In this document: piece after piece, positions 51,002 to 63,547 of the stretch | Layout of the letters: each line of letters opens with the position of its first letter | Numbering within the stretch: position 1 is the stretch's first letter | NCBI RefSeq assembly: GCF_037038585.1 | Contig: NC_092560.1 | Span: 58,769,049 to 58,833,048 of the forward strand | Direction: 5' to 3' | Source of the DNA: Patagioenas fasciata | Taxonomy: Eukaryota > Chordata > Aves > Columbiformes > Columbidae | Length of the DNA: 64,000 nt | Notes under the pieces: generated by a model | Told to the model about the DNA's origin: nothing | The model's database searches: none | The model's input: the letters and a program-made list of their open reading frames with translations, nothing else | Program-made: the position numbers and the translations under genes

Positions 51002-52855
51002 ATTTTAGGGAAAAGAAATAGAAGGAGCCACCTCCTAATGCATATCAGCTTAAGGAAACCTCCTGCAGAATACATGTCCAGGATAATATCTGCCAATGTA
51101 CTGTTCCCAGAGGGACGGAACACATAAAAAGAAATTCTTTGCTTTTTTTAGCTTCAGTGAAGTCTTAATGTCCATGCATTTAAACCTCTTGGTCTAATGA
51201 AAAGACCTTCTGTCAGAAGATCACGTTCCAGTGATCAGGACTAGCTTTCAAACAGCAAAGAGGGCCTGGATCAAAGACACTGCAAAAAGCCATGCCGCAT
51301 TTATTTTTGTTCTTAAAGGTGGGGAAAAGCAGATGTGAATGCCACTTTTCATTGCCCAAAGCCTGATGTTAACCGCAGTGCTCACTGAATATAACTAAGG
51401 GCTTCAGAGAAAATCCCAGGTTTCAGTACTTGTTTTGAAGCGTGAGACAACACAAGATGATATAAACACATTTAACAAAGAACATTTATAGTAATATGCT
51501 GGCAGCTGAGAAGACAGAGACAATGTAAAATTCATGCTAGAAATAAATACCTCCAAGCTGTAAAACACAGAATACAAACAACAACTTAAATGGGAGTTAA
51601 AGAGTCATCGGGGAAAAAAAGAAGAATGCCCATGCAAACATTCATTACAATGAGGCAGAAAGAGTAAAATACATTCAGGAAACTTAAATTTAAAAAGAAA
51701 TGTTTCCTGAACCTGACAGGTCTCAGGTTTGAGTTAAACAATAGATTTTCCTATCACCTGCAGTTTTATTACACTAATAAAGGCTTTAGGATTGTGTGAA
51801 AGGTCAGCTAGGGGTGGGTTTGAATCTATACTTGAAATTGTACTCACTCCCCCTTCACACTGTAAGCATGCATATACACATGTAAACCCATGCTAATGCA
51901 TGTGTGTCTCCAAGCTCCTCAACTGTATGGTATCATCAGCTTACCAGCAGCCAGCCCTATGCTGGTTCTTCACACTCTGTGTACATGATACAAGCCCAAG
52001 TTGCAGCCTGCAACGTGACCAGAATGCAAAAGTTTTGAGGCTTGGCTCATGAAGGTTGCCATCAAAGTCTGCTCCTCACTCAACTCCTTTGTTCTACCTG
52101 AAGCCAGGTCTGTCCTGCACCTGTCAGCACAGGCAACCAGAAGCCAAAGAGCAGCAGTAACTGCTGAGGGTGTCCCATCTCCCCCTCTCCTCAAAGTACC
52201 CAAACATCAGCTTTTGAGTGTGGCATACAGCAGGCAAGAGTGAAACGTCAGCTGTGTCTGAAGCTACTAATCCAATAAAGAAAAGCCAAAAGAAAGTGAA
52301 TTCTTCGGGTGAAGAGCCCTTTTTGGTCTGTATTTGCACAGTGCTTAACATCCATTTCACATCTGCGCTTACCTGATTCTTAAAAAACACAAACAGTAAT
52401 TACTGGTACTGTTCAGAACAGTATCACTATTTCTGAAAAGTCACTGCTGTAGCAGCAATTATTTAAGTGCATACAGTGATACTCCATATGGGATGAAACA
52501 CAAAGAAGCATTGGCTAAACACTGCTAGAATATACTACTTGAAGTAGTGGTGTCTGTTGAAGTCAGGAAGGTTTGCAATTGACAGTCACTCTCAGGAAAA
52601 TGTATCATCCATTAAGTCACCCATATTTTAATGCCTTCAGTATTTCACACCGAAATTAAACCCCACCCAGCTTGCAGGAGCCAACAAGTTAATTTTTTAG
52701 ATCCTATAATTGCAATGCCTTTATCTCTACATTTATTGAAATATTTGTTTCACTTCAGTGATGAATTATGCTAAAACAAAGCAAATAGATTTATTTCACT
52801 AGTAGTGAGATAATAGTTTACATGTATGTCAGTTATGATTAGTACCACATGTATA

Positions 52856-52925
52856 CCTGCTTTAGCAGGTGGGTTGAACTAGATGATCTCCAGAGGTTCC
52901 TTCCAACCCCATTCTGTGATTCTTT
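52856..52925 (+). mobile_element. CR1 LINE 3' end (about 70 bp)
   Basis: CCTGCTTTAGCAGG, then GAACTAGATGATCTCCAGAG and CCTTCCAACCCCATTCTGTG followed by ATTCT form an almost unaltered bird CR1 3' terminus, strongly 5'-truncated. It sits in the SNX18 intron in the opposite orientation to the gene. Confidence 0.9.
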
Positions 52926-55900
52926 CTTTCAGCAAATATCCATGTTCTTATTACTCTATTTCATATATTGAGTTAAAGAATTATTGTAAAACAACTGCAA
53001 GGGACTGCAAGAAGACATGGTTTGACAGTAGGTGTGATGTGTCCTTCAAAACAGGCTATTGAAGGGAGAGCTTTGAACTAGCGTAACAACTCCCCTGGCT
53101 TTACTTTTATTACAAGACACCATCTCTAAAAGGGAGGGAGAAAATATATTCATGACATGGCTTTCATCAAAGGATGCAAAATCAGAAATTATAACTAGAA
53201 GTAAGTTTTATTTTTCCGTACCTAATAGTGAGGTTATTTAACTACAGCTCTTTGCTTATAGACTTGAAAAGGCAGACCCTGGATATTCCACATGCATGTA
53301 GCACAGTTTTGAGCTACTTCCTGAAAGAAACAACCGTGGAGGAAACCACATTACCTAAGATCTAGCAGCCTGCTCTAGGAACAAGCCTGCTGACATGGCC
53401 GTCCCACTTGCACCAGACCTAGTAAAAACGTTAGGGGATGACTCAAATGACTAATTCAACAAAAAACTGCATTTGGCCTGGAGGGGAGGGAGGGTGGCTT
53501 AGTTTTATCAATGGCTGAGCTATGCAATCCAGCTCAGCCCATGGCTACACAATCATCAGTTCCAACACAAGGGAAGTTGCAGAAGCACCACAGGAGATTG
53601 CACATAGCATGAAATCCTTCTCCGAAAAAAGCTCCCAAACTTCCCTCTCTCAATTCAAAGTGAAACAGCAGAATTTTTTTAGCAGAATAGATATTTTACT
53701 ATGTTGCCAGATTATTTGCTTAAGAATGCCCTGAGCGCAGATTAACAAAAGAAGCCTACATGAAGATTCTGCAAATTCTTTACATTTTCTGGCCAAGATT
53801 TAGAATGGAAAGCAGCATAATGGTAATTTGCCTGAAATTGAAACCAGAAGACTTCTCTAGTAGGGACTGAACTGTATAAAAGAAATGTCACAAAGGACCA
53901 TTACAGTAATTAACGTAGGAATGACTGCTACTTTAAGATTTGGTTTTACAGTTTTAAACAGAAAGAAACAATTCATCTCCAACATCAAAGACAAAATGAT
54001 TAAGTCATTTGTTCTTTCTGAAAGTGTCAACAAAACAAAGTTTTCAAAATCAGTCTTTCTAATTCAAAGATTATATTCTTCTTCTTATAGGTGCAAAACT
54101 ACTTTAAAAAAATTCTATTTTCCATAAGGAAAGTTAGAAATATAACAATAAATTGAATTATAATTACTTTAGTATTACAGTGTTTTATATAGAGATATGA
54201 AAATGGCTATAAATCTTCTAGAATCTGCAGCCTAAAAATAGTTTAAAAAGTGAGGTTTATTTTTTATTATTTTGTTGCCCATTGCTGAAAAAAACCCACA
54301 GAATAAAATACTATCCTATAAACCTAGGCTCACAAGTTACAGTACTCTGCTAACATCTAGGTTAACTTTGACTGACTGCAGGATTCTCAGAATTATTTTT
54401 CTTCCAGTTATCCTGTTGCAAAGCTGATTGGAAGCTGCCACGTAGACATCCGTTCTTCAGTTCAAAAATCAAATCACCTTCTAATCTACACAATTCAGAG
54501 ATTGCACACAAATAAAACAGTCTTTGCTAAAAGACTTCAGAAACTTGATTAATCTCATCTGGTGGTTTTAACATACGCATTAATTTAATCAACATATAAC
54601 TGATTAATGAACACATTAGAATGCACAGCGTCAAATGTCTCCCAATTTTAAAGAGCTAGCAGGGTAAATGGATACTATACACGTCTAACTATTTTTAAAA
54701 AAATTAAATAATGTGATATTTAAGACCTGATTAGACTCATTGTGCATACATCTGCCAACTGGTGTACACACATGTAGGATGAGCATACAACTTATCTATC
54801 CATATCTACGAGGACTGCAATCATAGCTGGGCATATTCAGAGGCTTCAAAACACTCATGTTAATGAAAAATATTTAAATGATCACATTGACAATGCGCAT
54901 TTCAGTTCCAGAATCCTTCAGGGGAATCTACAAGCTTTGGTGTGCAGCACCTCCAGCACGAGCGTTTTGCTGGCCCATGCTCCACCACACTGCTATGCAA
55001 CCAACACACCTCAGTCTGCCCCTGAAACAGCTGATAATAGGAGGAGAGAGCAACATGCCAAAAGAATGAAAGAAACATTTAAAAACTATCAGTTTATTGC
55101 ACTACTGCCCTGCCTAATCCCATTAAGAAAACAAAAACAAACAAAAAAAAGCCTGTAGTGCTTTTAACAGCATGTAAAAACTGTTCAAAATTGGAATGGA
55201 AATTTTCTATTCAGATATTGAATACAATGACTTTAAAGCTAACGTATATTTAGATGTAAAGTATACAAACAGTGTTTTAAGCACACAAATTACTCTTTTC
55301 CAGCCACTAAAGCATGCCTCAACTGTGTTCAGGAGTAGTTCTGACTCCATAGGTACCTACAGAGATGTCTGAAAGGAGGCCTGCCAGGAATAATTCAATC
55401 TTAAAATCCAGCTAAATTGTGTATATTGTTGTTCGTTATCACAAGTATAGTGTTTTGCATCACAGTCCAAGAGGCAAATGCTAAGAAATGCTGGTTTTGC
55501 CCAGTTTTAAGGCATTCTGTATTCTGGCACTCACGTATACATTTAAGGTGTTTTTCTGTGGTATGGCTTCAGGTGACACTGCATACGGGGGTTACAGAAA
55601 GGACTGAAAGAAACTTAAACTGGACTGGTTTCTTGAAACACGGTACATTTGCCTGTTAAGAGAGCCAGTCATGTTTTTCAGCATAGACACACTTGAAAAT
55701 CTAAGCCATTGCAATTTGCAGAAGTACCAAGATGAAACCTTTCAGTGGTTTTAAATACTTCTTACTAGCTTACATCTAAACATGGCATCAAACAAGCTTT
55801 TAAGATAAATTTCTGCTTTTCCAGAATTTAAGTTGGCCTGTTAAAGTTCAGCCATCACAGGTTCTGAGCACTAGTTTCTCCCAATTAAGATGCTAAGAAC

Positions 55901-56569
55901 AGGCACTCTTCCACTAGAATGAGGCTACAGGCTTTTGTAAATGCCCTGTTCATAATGCTGACTTCAAGACTGCAACCTAAACCAGAAATTATGCTATGCA
56001 TGTGTGATATAAATCTATTTTCAGTAAAACTAGTTAATAGCATGAGCATAAATGTCTCCTCTGAATCTATAGAAGACATATATAAGACACAGTCAAAATG
56101 TATCTAAGCATTATTATATCAAATGGTAGCTTCTTCAAAATTTTCTTAAGATCCATGGTATGTGGGTGGACAGGAGAAGACACATAACACTGTGTATCAA
56201 CATCCATATACTGTTACCAAGAGAAGAAAGCTTAAATGCCGGCTGCACTGACTCGTACATCCCTTCTTTATTGGGGCGCTATGAAAGAGCTGCTTTTGGA
56301 TGTCATTCTCTGTAAAGGTTGAAGAGAGGAAAAAAGAGAGCACAATTCATAGTGTTTGCTTGCCCATCATCAACTACTGGCTTAAGATAAGGAAATACAA
56401 CATGCATATACAGTTCAAGATAAATTCTTAGGAAGAGAGTCACGATCCCTAGCACCCTTTAAATGCTGCAGTATCTCTGTAAGGATAAAAAGAAGTAGAC
56501 TCTTTGTTGCAGGAAAAATATGCAAAGTAAACCATCATTAATGTAACCAATTTAAATATATAAGACAAA

Positions 56570-56725
56570 AGCAGAACATGTGAACATTACAATAACATGC
56601 TATATTTATATTATAGATAATAAATGCTATATATTTTATAACATTATATTAATTTAAAATTATAAATATATGTGTATTAAATTAATTAATATAGTATATA
56701 TTGTAATAGAGAATAGTATAGTTTT
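56570..56725. repeat. AT-rich low-complexity stretch in the SNX18 intron
   Basis: The stretch is nearly all A and T, with many short palindromes such as TATATTTATATTATA and ATTAATTTAAAATTA. No gene or element is visible in it. Confidence 0.7.
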
Positions 56726-57457
56726 AGAAAGGCAGAAGACAATCGTTTGCCTTTTTAGGAGGAAAGGACCTGCTACTTTGAGTTTGGGCTTGCACAAAAC
56801 AGCAAACAACTTGAAAATTTCATGTCATTATCATGATATTGGGTAAAATGGGTCTGTTCATCAGTATACAGCCAGTTAGCCAGCGTATTTATTCATGCAT
56901 ATAAAGATTCAAAATGGTATGCCTGAAAAAAAACTAGAATAGCAAGTTGCTTTTTACCATGGGACAAAAAAAGCAATGTAAACTCCCAATCATAGCATAA
57001 ATCTGCTTTTCACATTGTTTCAAAAAAACTGCACGTAGGCAGTGCTATTTGAACCACACAATTAAAAAGTAAGGTACCAGGTGGATGAGTTCATATAGTC
57101 TGCACACATTAACTTGGTGTTTTAACTGTTCAAACAAAGCCTAACTATGAAGTCACAGAAAGATTCTGAAAAGGCTGGAACATGTCCTTGTTTCAAAGGT
57201 GACTTGCAAAATAGAAAAATCTGCCAACTTGTTTGTTTTCGATAATGCGCTTATAAAAACTTGGAAGAGCTCTAAGAGCTACTTTCTGTTTCCAGTCTAC
57301 CAATTCCTGACTTTCCTGTTTGGATGGAAGTCCTTCCAGCAAGACCTGGAGTTCTCTGAGCTGCAAGAGAACCATCTCACCATCTAGATTCTTCATAAAA
57401 TTCAAGCTGAAAAGGTATTACATAGTCCTTGAAATAAAATTACTTCATCTTTCTACA

Positions 57458-57506
57458 GACGATCTCCAGAGGTCCCTTCCAACCCCAACCCTTCTGTGAT
57501 TCTGCA
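57458..57506 (+). mobile_element. CR1 LINE 3' end (about 50 bp)
   Basis: GACGATCTCCAGAGGTCCCT and TCCAACCCC...TTCTGTGATTCTG are a CR1 3' terminus, extremely 5'-truncated. It separates two protein-like open stretches on the minus strand, described in the findings. Confidence 0.85.
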
Positions 57507-58143
57507 AAATAATTTTTAATTCTTCAGTATCTACACTGTCCTGCTGCTCTCCAGCTGCCGACAAAGTCTTCTCAGTAGACAGGACCTCACTGTGGTGAGC
57601 AAGTACCTGTAAGAGCACAGGAGGTGACAAGGCACTGCCTGCCATCAAACATGCAAACAGGGATGAGCTCTGATCAAAACTCCTCCAGCCTGCTGGGATC
57701 AAGCGGTCAGTCAGGATAGACCTTCTGGTGTACAGTAATGCGAGTGGTTTCTCCCAGGGAGGTACAGTTCAGCAATTCCTCTCTGTTACCAGACATTGTT
57801 GAAAAATTAAAATAAAAATAAAATCTCTCCCTCTCTCACTGGGGTTTTATGAGCTATGAAATGTCTCTCTGTCATCAAATGTGTACCATATCAGGCTAGT
57901 GGGTTTCAAAAGATAACAGAAAAGAGAAAGACATGACTGCATGATTCTTATTCCTTTAAAAATCTACGGTAAGGAGAGATTATAGACGGAGTGGAAGAGA
58001 AAAAATAAAACCAACGTACCTTAAAAAGACCCATGCATCTTTTAGGCAGACAGGGCATGGAAGTCCTTTTTTTCTCTCTCTGTTTTGTCTTCTTCAAGAA
58101 GGCTATTGCTCAATTTTAGCCTTGTTTATTGTCCTCTGATTTT

Positions 58144-58222
58144 CACAGAGTCACAGAATGTTAGGGATTGGAAGGGACCTCGAAATATCATCTAGTCCAA
58201 TCCCCCTGCCAGAGCAGGGAAG
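58144..58222 (-). mobile_element. CR1 LINE 3' end, minus orientation (about 80 bp)
   Basis: CAGAGTCACAGAATGTTAGG, GATTGGAAGGGACCTC and TCATCTAGTCCAATCCCCCT, in that order, are the reverse complement of a CR1 3' end. It lies in the SNX18 intron in the same orientation as the gene. Confidence 0.88.
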
Positions 58223-61200
58223 CTGAAATTTTATACACTTTCTAAATGTGGAGATTCTTTTGCATTTTAGCCATCTAAAAGTCTCGGTTTCCTTTGGGTT
58301 ACCTTTGAATACTGGGAGGTAAAATTGCATGATTCAGCAGCAAGCAGACAATGCTGCATCACTGATGTAACAGGGAGGATGATAGGGAAAAAAAAGTCAT
58401 CCTGGAGTAATTCATCCTTTCTCATCTAAGTCCTTAAAAAGACGAAATGTAGGTACCAATCTCTTTTTACTGATGTTACGGTCATGTGGCTAGGATTACA
58501 TGGCTAGGTCTCAGCCAGTAGCTACCTGAGTCGAACCCCATGCAAAGTATATGCATCTGAGAGACAGAGGAGAAAAAAAAAAAAGGGTAAAAGGAAGAAT
58601 AGGGTTGGAAAAACCATGTCCACACAACAAATTTAAGAGGTTAGAAAGTAAGCAAGAGAGAAAAGCACTGCTTTTACACTATGATATAAAATTTTAGGTG
58701 TGAATTTTACCCAGTCTGATTAATTTGTGAATGCACATAGCCATCCATCCCCCTGAAAAAAAAAAGGGGGGGGGGAACCGGACAAAAAAAGCATTGCTGG
58801 AAATGTTACAGAGTTCCAGGTTTCAGTGTTGTTTGGGGCTTTTTGATGCTGGAAATCTTGATGCATTTCCAGCTGGAATGTTTCACATATAGTTCTTTAA
58901 GATATTCTAAAAACACAACCAGCACGTTCTTTAAAGCCAGTATTTAGAATTAAGGTTGCTTCAGGTAAATAAGACCATTTGCCTTATTTTACTTTTCACA
59001 AACAATGATCAAGAAGCAAAAAACTAATTCAGGAATTTTTTTAAAATAAGTGTCTTAAATCTCAGCATGCCAAGGAAACAGAATTGTTACATACATCTCA
59101 GAAAATATTTATACCACTTTCTCATGTCTCTTGTATAAAAATCTTAACCAAGATTTTGTCTAGTATTAACATCATTATGTTAAGAGAAAGGAGAAATTCA
59201 GAAAGCAGAGATTAAACAGCAAGTTAGTATTTCTTCTACTTTCAGGAATCCCAAAAGGCCAATTGTTGTAATTCCTCAAGCAAAACTTGAAAGAAAGAAA
59301 CCTGAAAACCTGTAACTTCTCTACTCTCACTCAACAAATATGAAGATAGCCAGTGAAACATGAGCTACCATACTAGCATATACGATCTAAAATTCTTACA
59401 TGTGCATAAATTTTCTGAATCTAAACTTGCACAGGCCTGCAGTGAGCATTTATGTTGAAGATTATTGAAGTCGAAGATTTCATCAGTTGAGTGAACTCTA
59501 GCAATTAACATTTAGTTTTGCCAGGAATGCCTAGGGAATTTCCACAAGTAGACCTTAAATACACAGAATAGAAGGCATTATCCACTACAAATCAAGATGA
59601 GAGGGTGCTTTTCTTCTCAAAATTAGAGCAACTGGTTCTAGTATTTCTTGAAAGAAACACCAGTTCTGCAAAACAAAATTACAACAGTGCAACTTGGCTT
59701 TTGAGCCTACTGAAGTTAATATTGCTCCTCTACAAATATTTTCTGAGGCTAATGAAAACTGAGTACAAGTATATCTGTCTAACATATTTAGATCTTCCAC
59801 TCCACAAAACATAGGTATGCACAGGAATACTTTCATGGAAATACTTTATAAGCATTCACCTGTTGGGGGTTGAGGCCTGGATGCATAGAAGTATTTGGAT
59901 GCTTAGATACTTTAGACACCACTCTGCCATCATATACCCCTATACGTGCCAGTTTTCTCCTAAATGTTTAGTTTTTCAAATAAAACAAGAACTCATTTGT
60001 AAGGGATGTGTGCCTCAGGGCTGATATGCTTTGTACCAGCCTCAGTGAGACTCTCAAACCAAGCATTTCCAGATGGAAATGTGGGGTTTCCAGTTTGGTG
60101 TGCTCTTCACTCAATTCTATGACTCTTCAGACCTGGACTGGAACACACATGAAACCGGGTAAGGTCTCTGGCAAAGCACTGACAAGCTAATCCTGAACTG
60201 GCATGTGGGACAGAACAGTTAAAACCCTTCCTCTGTCTCTTCTGGAGCAGGAGCTTCCTTCCATCACGGAACATTCCTTAAACACTGTGTGATCAAGATG
60301 AAGGATGCAGAGGGAAACGGATAATTTAATATCTCCTATTGAAGCTATTGCCATTTCATAAAACACAATACTAATAAGATAATAAACAGTTTAAAAATGT
60401 TCCTACAGTCCATTGGTTCACATGTTTTACACAAGTGACCAAAATAACAATCCCTTTCTGCAGACTTCAGACCATGTATGATGTCCTCAGCATGGGAGGC
60501 AGAAAGACCTGGACTCCATAGCAATTAAAAACACAACGGTCAACACATTCTCCTGCTGATGCGCAGACAAAGCAACAGCGGGGTTGACATGGCTTTTGTT
60601 CATAATTCTAGGTGAAAAGACAAAGGCCAAACAGAGGGAATTTTTTGTCTCCGACTTACAGATTCTCTGTCCTTCTTTTTGCAGAAGTTGCAGAAATGAT
60701 TAAAAACCCCCGGAGGTACAGACTTCTCAGTCCATACCACAAAACACACTTCCAGATCACACTCAGTAGCTGCTAAACTATCTGCAGTTGAGCAAATTTG
60801 TAACAAGACAAGGCAGCTGAACACTCTATCCACAGACACGGGCATGTTTTGGGCACAGCTGCCTTTATTTTTCAGTCTTCCTCAGGCCTAAAGGAATACA
60901 GAAATGGAATCTAGAAGAGGTCTTGGCTTTTATCCCAAATGGACAATATATTTGCACTATGTAGAAAACACAGGAGAACTACTCCAGACATCAGAGGTTT
61001 TTTTAAAGGCATGGCCACGTAAGCAATGCATCAATCAGGTTGCTCTTTCTACCACTTCTAAGGGTACTTTGGGGTCACTTTACTGCACAAAGAAGTAGTA
61101 CGCTAGAAAATAAAACACTTGAAAGACATGTCAGCTCCATTTTTCAGATGATCTATTATCACCAACAGATATTTGTTTAGTCTATACAGACAACAATAAT

Positions 61201-63547
61201 TCTCAAAACTGGCAACTATCCCAGATAGTAAATTTAAAAGAAAGCTCTTACGTTGCAAGAACACCAAAGAGTTCATCTTTTCATCTGAAGTTTACAATTT
61301 GGAATTGAAAAGTTATATCTTGTTACAAGTAGCTCTTAAGAGTATCAAACCAGCAATTTACCAGGTGCAAAAAACATCTTCCTCTCAGTTTTCCTCCAGT
61401 CTGCCTGTTTTGTAAAGTGAACAACAACAATAAACATGTAATTCAACTCTAACCCTGTTCCTATCATGAACGTGGACGCTCCAGAGACAAGTCTCTCAAG
61501 CCCATGCCATTTTCTGATGGCCACTATGTACCAGGGATAATATTGTGTTGAAGGCAGCACTGCCCCAGAGGTGCTGGAGCATTAACACCTGCATGAAAAC
61601 CAGCTGCACATTTCTCCAGCCAGTTCCAGGACAGTGCTCTGGCACAAAATCAACTCTACATACATCATACTCATGTGTTGCTCTAGTGGAAGCTCATTCA
61701 GATGAACTTTCCCAGTTCGGCAAGGTAAACTTAACCAGTGAGCACAAATTCAAACAGAACTATAAAAGAAACAGTGTTGAGTCAAACATCCGTCTTCTTA
61801 TTCCCAATCCTCTCCTCCAAGTCTTATCTCCAAAACTATTGCAGTGAAGAACTCTTTATAGCCTTAAAGCCCAAGGATATATTATTTAATTAGTACATGT
61901 AATCTGCTGTTTTTTCCACCTGATAAAAAAATCTTTCCCTTTTATTTTTTGCAGGAGCTTACAGATAATCCTATTGCTAGTTGACAACTCATTTTAAAAT
62001 GCTCTGCTCCCAAACATGAGGCATTGACAAGGCCACCCTTCTTTCCAAATTCAAAATACTTGAAATTTGTTATCAGAACACAATGCCACAGCAGCTAGCA
62101 GAACAACTCCTCAAAGGTTCAATTGCACACTACTCTTTTCTCTTCAAAGTAACATTATTTAAGTTTCCACTCAAAATTTTCAAGATTCGACAAGAGAATG
62201 GAAATCTGAATTTGATATATGCAGCTTTTATGAAAAACTTACTTTCTTAAACAACAACAAATTGTGCACTTTCTACCAACTCAGTTTCCTCAGATTTTCC
62301 CAGCGATAATGCATACTTCCCAAATGCCTCCCTTTTTGACCTGTTGAAAAAACTCTTCCAACCCTTCTACTGTCAAACTCAAGGTACTGTTCCAGATGCA
62401 AAAGTCTTGAAAATGTCATGTAAGGGCACAAAAGACAGATTCACCATGAGTGACAATTCAGGCTCTACCTCTTGGGATGCAGAACATTACTCACTAACCT
62501 CCATAATAATTTTCAACAAAAGAAGCTCAAGTATTTTCTCAGGTAACTGTTACACACATCCATTTCTGCAGAGCATATGTGATGCTTTCTTGGCCTCTTT
62601 TACAGCTCAAATCCCCACACCTCCCTCATCTTCAAGATGAAAACTACATGTAAGGAATACTACAGCAAAAAGAAAGAATGACAGACTAGTCTTCTCACAA
62701 TGGTGAAGAGTATATGAAAGTCATTAATTTCACAGCAGGGAAATCTACACAGATACAGTCCTACAAACTTCTATTTATCTGAAAAAGTGTCACTAGTTAT
62801 ATAGCAGATGATTCTTTCATTTTTGGAGTTTCTTATTCTCTGACGGTTCACAAAGTGTCATGCAAACAACAATCTGAATCATGTTTCAGCTAGAAAGACG
62901 CTGCAAGGCTAACAGGTCAGCAACATATTTTCATGGTAATAAGCACGAAAGAGGAACAACTCAAACTATGAACAGCGTGGGAGACCATTATACTTACAAA
63001 GGCACCAAGAGAGTTTACTGCACAGCCAAACTAAGAAACCCCAGCAGCTCTGAATATCTGTCTGACACTGCAAAATGCACATATCACCTGTGCACCTGAA
63101 GCAAGGTGGTCAATCACAGTACCTGCATCTTCAGATTATTTCATATTTATTATCAACTAGACCAGAGATTTAAGATACCTAATATACATCAAAGAGTAAT
63201 AGATGTTTTCATACCATGTGACCTCCAGGGGTCATAAACATGCCCATTAATCTTTAATGTATCAGCAGTATAGGCAGATGAGGTTTCTTTCAGAGATACA
63301 CAGGCAAACGCAGCAAACTTAACCCACAAAATTCCCAACTATGTCTAGACCTTTGGCGCAGAACAAAAATTACCCCTGATGTGTTTTTTGTACTTTTAGC
63401 AACAATTTACCTGAATAAACACAGAAAGACTTCAGCCAACCTCAGCAAGCCAGACATGCGGCAAATTTAGACTCTGGTCCCTCCTTCTGCGTGCATACCA
63501 CTGATACATAAAACTTCATAATTTCAGAAAACATGTACAGGTGTTAC

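Larger units (their letters stand above)
46627..63547 (-). other. SNX18: SNX18 intron (phase 1, 16.9 kb)
   Basis: The intron runs from the GT at 63,547-63,546 to the AG at 46,628-46,627 (minus strand). It contains a solo LTR (50,243-50,996), four short CR1 3' ends and AT-rich unique sequence. The plus strand looks richer in A and C than in T and G, which would be expected if the minus strand is the transcribed sense strand. If the intron is retained, translation continues only about 11 residues past the donor, to a stop at 63,518-63,516. No second gene could be established inside it; exon-like stretches at 57.2-57.8 kb are discussed among the findings. Outside the named repeats I see only unique noncoding sequence. 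Confidence 0.9.

Noticed and set aside
43581-62400. A hidden multi-exon gene on the minus strand interleaved with SNX18, with exon-like pieces near 45.9, 49.0, 52.4, 59.4, 60.7 and 61.3 kb that have AG acceptors and GTAAG-type donors
   Set aside because: The intron phases of successive pieces do not match (for example 52.4 to 49.0 kb and 49.0 to 45.9 kb), most pieces are only 30-70 bases, and pseudo-exons of this quality are common in long introns. No protein family links them.
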